Assembly (NCBI GenBank): GCA_021836665.1
Contig: JAKBHQ010000462.1
Location: forward strand, 1 to 8,496
Direction: 5' to 3'
DNA: 8,496 bases
From: Thermoplasmata archaeon
Lineage (GTDB): Bacteria; Actinomycetota; Acidimicrobiia; Acidimicrobiales; Acidimicrobiaceae
In this document: positions 5,118-8,496 of the stretch, in pieces
Numbering within the stretch: the first letter of the stretch is position 1
Layout of the letters: each line of letters opens with the position of its first letter
The notes under the pieces: model-generated
Database searches by the model: none
Told to the model about the DNA's origin: nothing
The model's input: the letters and a program-made list of their open reading frames with translations, nothing else
Made by a program: the position numbers and the translations under genes

Positions 5118-6662
5118 TTAGGGAGTAATTTCCGACGCCGACGAGGTCGAGCGTTCTTTTGCTCGAGCAAGTCGATTGATTGCTGAAAGATACGCCCTCG
5201 CTGAAGCCTCGACCACGTCGGTAGATACCCCGCGCCCGGAAACTCGGGAGCCATCTTGTTCCAGCTGTATCACCACATCACCCAAGGCATCGATCCCTCC
5301 GGTCACCGAGGAGACGTTGAACCCAACGAGCCTCGCGTCTGAAGAGACCGCCTGTGCAATCGCTTTGCATGCGGCGTCTATCATTCCATCTCCCTCGGCT
5401 TCGGACTCCAGCTTAACGCCTTTATTAGAGATGACGACCCGAGCAGTTGGGGTAGAGGACGTGCCACCGTGAACTTCTAGTTCGTCGAGCAAGTAGGAGT
5501 CTATATTTGCGGTGCCGAGTTCCTCTGCGACTATCGCCTCTAGGTCGGCGTCGGTTATCTCGACCTTTCGATCTGCTAGCTCTTTGAAGCGATTAAATGC
5601 TGCATTTAGTGCCTCACCGGAGACATCGAGACCGAGGTTCTTCAAAGTGTCGGCGAAGGCGTGACGTCCGGAGTGCTTACCAAGAACTATTTGCGAACCC
5701 TTCTGGCCGACGCTCGCTGCGTCGATGATCTCATAGGTCGATCTATCTGAGAGTACGCCATGCTGGTGAATTCCGGATTCGTGGGCGAAGGCGTTACGTC
5801 CCACGACCGCCTTATTGTATTGGATGGGATAACCGGTCAATCGGGAGACGAGCCGAGATGTCCGATTTATCTCTTCGGTGTTGATGTTGGTCGTGAAATT
5901 GGCAAAAAGGTCAGCTCTGATCTTCGTTGCCATTACGACCTCTTCTAACGACGCATTTCCAGCCCTTTCGCCCAACCCATTGACGCACACTTCAACTTGG
6001 CGGGCGCCAGCTTGAATCCCGGCGAGGCTATTTGCCGCCGCAAGTCCGAGGTCGTTGTGGCAATGTGTCGAGATGATGTATTTGCCCCTGACGTTTTGGG
6101 CAACATATCGGATAAGGTCCCCGAACTCCCAAGGGATGCCATATCCTACGGTATCGGGGACATTAAGGGTTGTCGCTCCGGAGTCCACCGCTTCTTGGAG
6201 GACCTCAATCATGAAATCAAGCGGAGTCCTCGTGGCGTCTTGGGGTGAAAACTCTACGTCGTCGGTATGGTGGCGAGCTCGGGAGACCGCTGATCTGGTC
6301 TCCTCGAGAACTTGGGCCTGGTCCATTTTCAACATATGTTCCATGTGGCTGGGGCTCGTGGATATGAAAATGTGTATGCGAGCCTTATCTGCGTCTTTAA
6401 CCGCTTCCCAACAACGATCCACGTCTGCGAGGTGAGTTCTTGATAATCCGGCGATTGCCGGGCCATGGACACTCCTTGCTATCGCCTGAACCGCTTCGAA
6501 GTCTCCCTGGGAGGAGACTGGAAAGCCGGCTTCGATATAGTCGACACCGAGTCGTGCTAGCTGTTCGGCGATTTCAAGTTTCTCGTGTACATCCAGTGAG
6601 ATTCCGGGGGACTGTTCCCCGTCTCGCAATGTCGTATCGAAGATTACTAGCCTCTCGGCCAT
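5118..6662 (-). CDS. leuA: 2-isopropylmalate synthase
   Basis: Condenses acetyl-CoA with 2-oxoisovalerate, the first committed step of leucine synthesis, in the cytoplasm. The 514-aa protein has the HMGL-like TIM barrel with DTTLRDGEQSPG at 9-20 (Arg13 and metal ligand Asp14), the metal pair His200/His202 in THCHNDLGL, VNGLGERAGN at 227-236 (Asn236) and HESGIHQHG at 294-302. A LeuA-type regulatory dimer domain spans about 390-495, where leucine feedback normally acts. Length and motifs match the 'type 1' bacterial LeuA of about 520 aa rather than the longer mycobacterial form. The start is ATG 6662: GGAGG (6672-6668) lies 5 nt upstream. An in-frame TTG at 6674 overlaps that SD and is less likely. 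The gene is preceded by a leucine leader and terminator, and a long hairpin follows it. A citramalate synthase is the main alternative, but the leucine attenuator argues strongly for LeuA. Confidence 0.96.
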   Translation of the reverse strand: MAERLVIFDTTLRDGEQSPGISLDVHEKLEIAEQLARLGVDYIEAGFPVSSQGDFEAVQAIARSVHGPAIAGLSRTHLADVDRCWEAVKDADKARIHIFISTSPSHMEHMLKMDQAQVLEETRSAVSRARHHTDDVEFSPQDATRTPLDFMIEVLQEAVDSGATTLNVPDTVGYGIPWEFGDLIRYVAQNVRGKYIISTHCHNDLGLAAANSLAGIQAGARQVEVCVNGLGERAGNASLEEVVMATKIRADLFANFTTNINTEEINRTSRLVSRLTGYPIQYNKAVVGRNAFAHESGIHQHGVLSDRSTYEIIDAASVGQKGSQIVLGKHSGRHAFADTLKNLGLDVSGEALNAAFNRFKELADRKVEITDADLEAIVAEELGTANIDSYLLDELEVHGGTSSTPTARVVISNKGVKLESEAEGDGMIDAACKAIAQAVSSDARLVGFNVSSVTGGIDALGDVVIQLEQDGSRVSGRGVSTDVVEASARAYLSAINRLARAKERSTSSASEITP

Positions 6663-6715
6663 CGGATCCTCCAATTGGAACGTGTCTAGGACCTACACCT
6701 TTTCAAAACACCAAT

Positions 6716-6746
6716 AAAAAACCTCCTGGCCAGGGGCACAGGAGGT
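6716..6746 (-). terminator. Attenuator terminator upstream of leuA
   Basis: On the minus strand ACCTCCTG (6746-6739) pairs perfectly with CAGGAGGT (6728-6721, minus-strand reading). An inner GCC/GGC extension lies above a bulged T. The stem runs straight into six T's (6721-6716), the first of which also pairs with the base of the stem. It sits between the leader peptide and leuA, 54 nt before the leuA ATG, so it must be read through for leuA to be expressed. This is a textbook intrinsic terminator in an attenuation position. Confidence 0.9.
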
Positions 6747-6748
6747 CG

Positions 6749-6772
6749 AGCGAGCGTCGTAGGGCGCTCGCT
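6749..6772 (-). promoter_or_regulatory. Leader hairpin starting at the leader-peptide stop codon
   Basis: AGCGAGCG (6772-6765) pairs with CGCTCGCT (6756-6749) around loop CCCTACGA, eight perfect pairs. The left arm starts on the last base of the leader peptide's TAA, so a ribosome on the Leu codons or the stop codon would cover it. Only two bases separate it from the terminator stem, so the two can coexist and stack. It may act as a pause hairpin or as half of a pseudoknot. Confidence 0.7.
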
Positions 6773-6810
6773 TAGGTAAGTAGAAGGGTGTAAGCCAAAG
6801 ACTTAATCAT
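6772..6810 (-). CDS. leuA leader peptide (Leu-rich, 12 aa)
   Basis: ATG 6810 opens a 12-codon frame reading MIKSLAYTLLLT and ending TAA at 6774-6772. Four of twelve residues are Leu; three are consecutive (codons CTT, CTA, CTT at 6786-6778) and lie just before a hairpin and an intrinsic terminator upstream of leuA. This is the signature of a leucine attenuation leader, analogous to E. coli leuL, where slow decoding of Leu codons under starvation changes RNA folding. There is no SD, but the ATG is only 7 nt past a good -10 box, so the mRNA is probably leaderless, which is common in actinobacteria. The frame stays open upstream to an ATG at 6858 (28 aa in total), but that start has no SD and lies upstream of the predicted transcription start. 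Confidence 0.82.
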   Translation of the reverse strand: MIKSLAYTLLLT

Positions 6811-6817
6811 TGATTCG

Positions 6818-6826
6818 ACTATAGCA
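6818..6826 (-). promoter_or_regulatory. Extended -10 promoter for the leuA leader
   Basis: On the minus strand TGCTATAGT (6826-6818) matches the extended -10 form TGnTATAAT with one deviation in the hexamer. The predicted transcription start is at about 6811-6810, on or beside the A of the leader ATG. No good -35 is visible at 16-18 nt upstream, as expected for extended -10 promoters. Confidence 0.72.
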
Positions 6827-6863
6827 ACAATGGCCCGAGCTAAGCGCGCCCAGGCCATTGTTG
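6825..6863. promoter_or_regulatory. 11-bp inverted repeat over the leuA promoter, possible operator
   Basis: CAACAATGGCC (6825-6835) is repeated exactly in inverse at 6853-6863, with 17 nt between. The proximal arm overlaps the TG of the extended -10 and the spacer, and the dyad centre is about 34 nt upstream of the predicted start, which suits a repressor or activator site. It lacks a T-run on either side, so it is not an obvious terminator. No named regulator motif is recognised. Confidence 0.5.
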
Positions 6864-6892
6864 GATATATTCGGTCGGTTGGCGTAGATCAC

Positions 6893-6937
6893 TGCTCGTT
6901 GGGTGGTGATCCACGGAGATCTCTCACCAATCGAGCA
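6893..6937 (-). other. Imperfect hairpin in the serA-leuA spacer
   Basis: TGCTCGTTGG (6893-6902) pairs with CCAAtCGAGCA (6927-6937), ten pairs with one bulge. Inside, beyond an internal loop, two GATC segments can add four pairs. It lies about 110 nt behind the serA stop, upstream of the leuA promoter. It could be a serA 3'-end structure; there is no T-tract. Confidence 0.3.
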
Positions 6938-7046
6938 CCGGTTGCCTCGCTAAGCGACTTCCTCGGCTGCCTGTGCGGTCTTCGCGTAGGGAAAGACCCT
7001 AGCTGTTCAGACGTGCGGTGCGCTGGATCGGCATCGACCATCTCTT

Positions 7047-8496
7047 TCAAGATTGGTGATTACAGGTAACCGCCTTGGCATAGAGGATTCCTGGGGTATC
7101 GGCAATCTTCTGGACGGATTCTTGCGGGATCTCCTCATTTAGCGAAATTACCATTAGGGCCGAGCCGTCGTTACTGGATGGGCTCACGGCCATCGACGAG
7201 ATAGAGATGCCCGCCTCTCCGATGATCGTACCTACTACGCCTATCTTGCCTGGCTTGTCGTCGTTCCGAACGACCAACATGTAGGTCGCGGGCGGAATCT
7301 CGACGGGATGTCCGTCGACTCGAACGATACGGGGCTCTCCCTTGATCCCGGTTATCGTCCCAGCTACTTCATGCTCCTTGCTCCTTAGGGTGATTAGAGA
7401 TACGAAATCCCTCGATGTCGGGCTAGTCGTCTCTCTGACCTCAAGGCCCCTCTCTTGTGCGAGTTGCGGGGCATTGACGAAGGATACCGGATCGTCGGTC
7501 GCTTCGGAAAACACCCCTTTCAGCGCAGAGAGGGTCAGCAGGCGGGTATCATCCTCGGCAATTGGGCCCTGATACTCAACCTCCAACACCGAGGGTAGGC
7601 CACCCGACATCGAAGCCAAGAATCTCCCCAAAGATTCGGCGATTGATAAAAATGGTCTCGAAGATTCCGACGCTTCAGCAGCGTCGACGTTGACGGCAAA
7701 TGGCACAAAGTCACCAGCGAAAGCCAGAAGGAGCTGCTCAGCTATGGTAACGCCCGCCTTGTCCTGGGCTTCTGTCGTAGATGCTCCGAGGTGGGGCGTG
7801 ACAACGACCGAGGAGAGATCAAATAGGGGAGATTCGGTCATTGGTTCGGATGAGAATACATCGAGAGCAGCTCCGGCTATGGTCCCATCCTGGATCGCTT
7901 CTGCGAGGGCCATTTCGTCAATTATTCCGCCACGAGCGGCGTTCACGATGCGCAAAGACGGCTTGGCCTTGGCCAGAAGGTCCTTGTTAATTAGTCCTGA
8001 GGTCTCCTTGTTCTTTGGAAGATGGATCGTTACGAAGTCAGCCTCGGCTATTAGCTCTTCGAGCCCCATCAACTCGACCCCCATCTTTTTTGCCTTCTCT
8101 TGCGAGACGTAGGGGTCGTAAGCTACCAATCTCATTCCAAAGGCGAGCGCTCGTTGTGCGACGAGTGCTCCAATCTTTCCGAGTCCGACTACTCCGAGGA
8201 CTTTGCCGTAGAGTTCGACCCCTTCCCACTTGGACCTTTCCCACTTTCCGTTCACTAGGGCGCTGTGGGCTTGAGGGATATTTCGCGCTTGAGATAGAAG
8301 AAGCGCCAAGGTGTGTTCGGCGGCTGAGAGTATGTTGGATTGGGGGGCATTTACCACCATGACGCCGCGTTTTGTGGCGTATGGAACATCAACGTTGTCG
8401 AGGCCAATCCCGGCCCTTCCAACTACTTTGAGAGAGGTGGTGGAGTCGAGGACCTCCTTGGTCACCTTTGTTGCGGATCTGATTATCAATCCCTCT
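7047..8496 (-). CDS. serA: D-3-phosphoglycerate dehydrogenase, N-terminus outside the window
   Basis: Oxidises 3-phosphoglycerate with NAD+, the first step of the phosphorylated serine pathway. The reading frame runs off the window edge. The first visible residues, EGLIIRSATKVT, match the family block around residue 50 of full-length enzymes, so about 45-50 residues are missing. In the visible part (numbered from the Leu codon at 8489): RAGIGLDNVDV at 25-35, NAD-binding GLGKIG at 102-107 followed by Asp125, catalytic Arg186 in NAARGG, Glu215 in DVFSSEP and His233 in TPHLGAST. An intervening domain spans about 285-395, then a C-terminal ACT domain from 403, the serine-sensing module. The estimated total near 530 aa fits the long actinobacterial-type PGDH. 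It is upstream of leuA on the same strand, but leuA has its own promoter and leader. The TTG at 8489 is an internal codon, not the start. Confidence 0.95.
   Translation of the reverse strand, partial: EGLIIRSATKVTKEVLDSTTSLKVVGRAGIGLDNVDVPYATKRGVMVVNAPQSNILSAAEHTLALLLSQARNIPQAHSALVNGKWERSKWEGVELYGKVLGVVGLGKIGALVAQRALAFGMRLVAYDPYVSQEKAKKMGVELMGLEELIAEADFVTIHLPKNKETSGLINKDLLAKAKPSLRIVNAARGGIIDEMALAEAIQDGTIAGAALDVFSSEPMTESPLFDLSSVVVTPHLGASTTEAQDKAGVTIAEQLLLAFAGDFVPFAVNVDAAEASESSRPFLSIAESLGRFLASMSGGLPSVLEVEYQGPIAEDDTRLLTLSALKGVFSEATDDPVSFVNAPQLAQERGLEVRETTSPTSRDFVSLITLRSKEHEVAGTITGIKGEPRIVRVDGHPVEIPPATYMLVVRNDDKPGKIGVVGTIIGEAGISISSMAVSPSSNDGSALMVISLNEEIPQESVQKIADTPGILYAKAVTCNHQS

Noticed and set aside
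4716..5186. 156-aa plus-strand reading frame
   Set aside because: It runs through the leuA terminator hairpin and into the 3' end of leuA on the opposite strand, has no SD or recognisable domain, and its composition is not protein-like.
6660..6674. TTG 6674 as the leuA start
   Set aside because: It overlaps the GGAGG that serves as SD for ATG 6662, and homologs begin close to the DTTLRDGEQ block as in the ATG version.
6772..6858. Longer 28-aa version of the leuA leader peptide starting at ATG 6858
   Set aside because: No SD; the start lies upstream of the extended -10 and inside the inverted repeat. The start at 6810 explains both the promoter spacing and the Leu run.
6977..7001. Alternative small stems GGTCTT/AAGACC and TAGGG/CCCTA as a serA terminator
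   Set aside because: The stems are short (5-6 pairs), mutually exclusive, and have no T-run; too weak to call.

Overview
The window looks like chromosomal DNA from a mid-GC actinobacterium. The clues are the Ser/Thr-rich linker behind a Cys lipobox in the binding protein, several TTG/GTG starts backed by good Shine-Dalgarno (SD) sequences, a long ACT-containing SerA, and a leucine leader that appears to be leaderless. An Acidimicrobiia-like organism is my best guess, but this is inference. Two transcription units face each other.

Plus strand, 1-4064: the 3' part of a branched-chain amino-acid-type (HAAT/Liv) ABC importer operon. It runs livH (last 17 codons only), livM, livG, livF and a lipoprotein substrate-binding gene. 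livM/livG/livF are packed with short overlaps. The binding-protein gene follows after 122 nt with its own strong SD. Two consecutive hairpins at 4093-4131 and 4151-4185 close the operon.

4186-5062: about 880 nt with no convincing gene. It holds two short tandem duplications and a few weak dyads. A long 18-bp stem (5063-5104) lies on its right edge, just past the leuA stop codon.

Minus strand, 8496-5118: serA (3-phosphoglycerate dehydrogenase, 5' end beyond the window), a 236-nt spacer, then leuA (2-isopropylmalate synthase). The stretch before leuA is the most interesting part of the window. It contains an extended -10 promoter (TGcTATAGT), a 12-residue leader peptide MIKSLAYTLLLT whose ATG sits 7 nt after the -10 with no SD, a GC-rich hairpin starting at its stop codon, a terminator with six T's, and then the leuA SD and ATG. 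This reads as leucine-responsive attenuation of leuA. An 11-bp inverted repeat overlaps the promoter and could be an operator. The two hairpins of the leader do not share bases, so the switch may not be the textbook four-segment attenuator. Long-range pairings that could form a pseudoknot are visible and are described in the findings.

Functionally the window combines uptake of branched-chain (or related) amino acids with leucine and serine biosynthesis. No mobile element, CRISPR array, tRNA or rRNA was seen.
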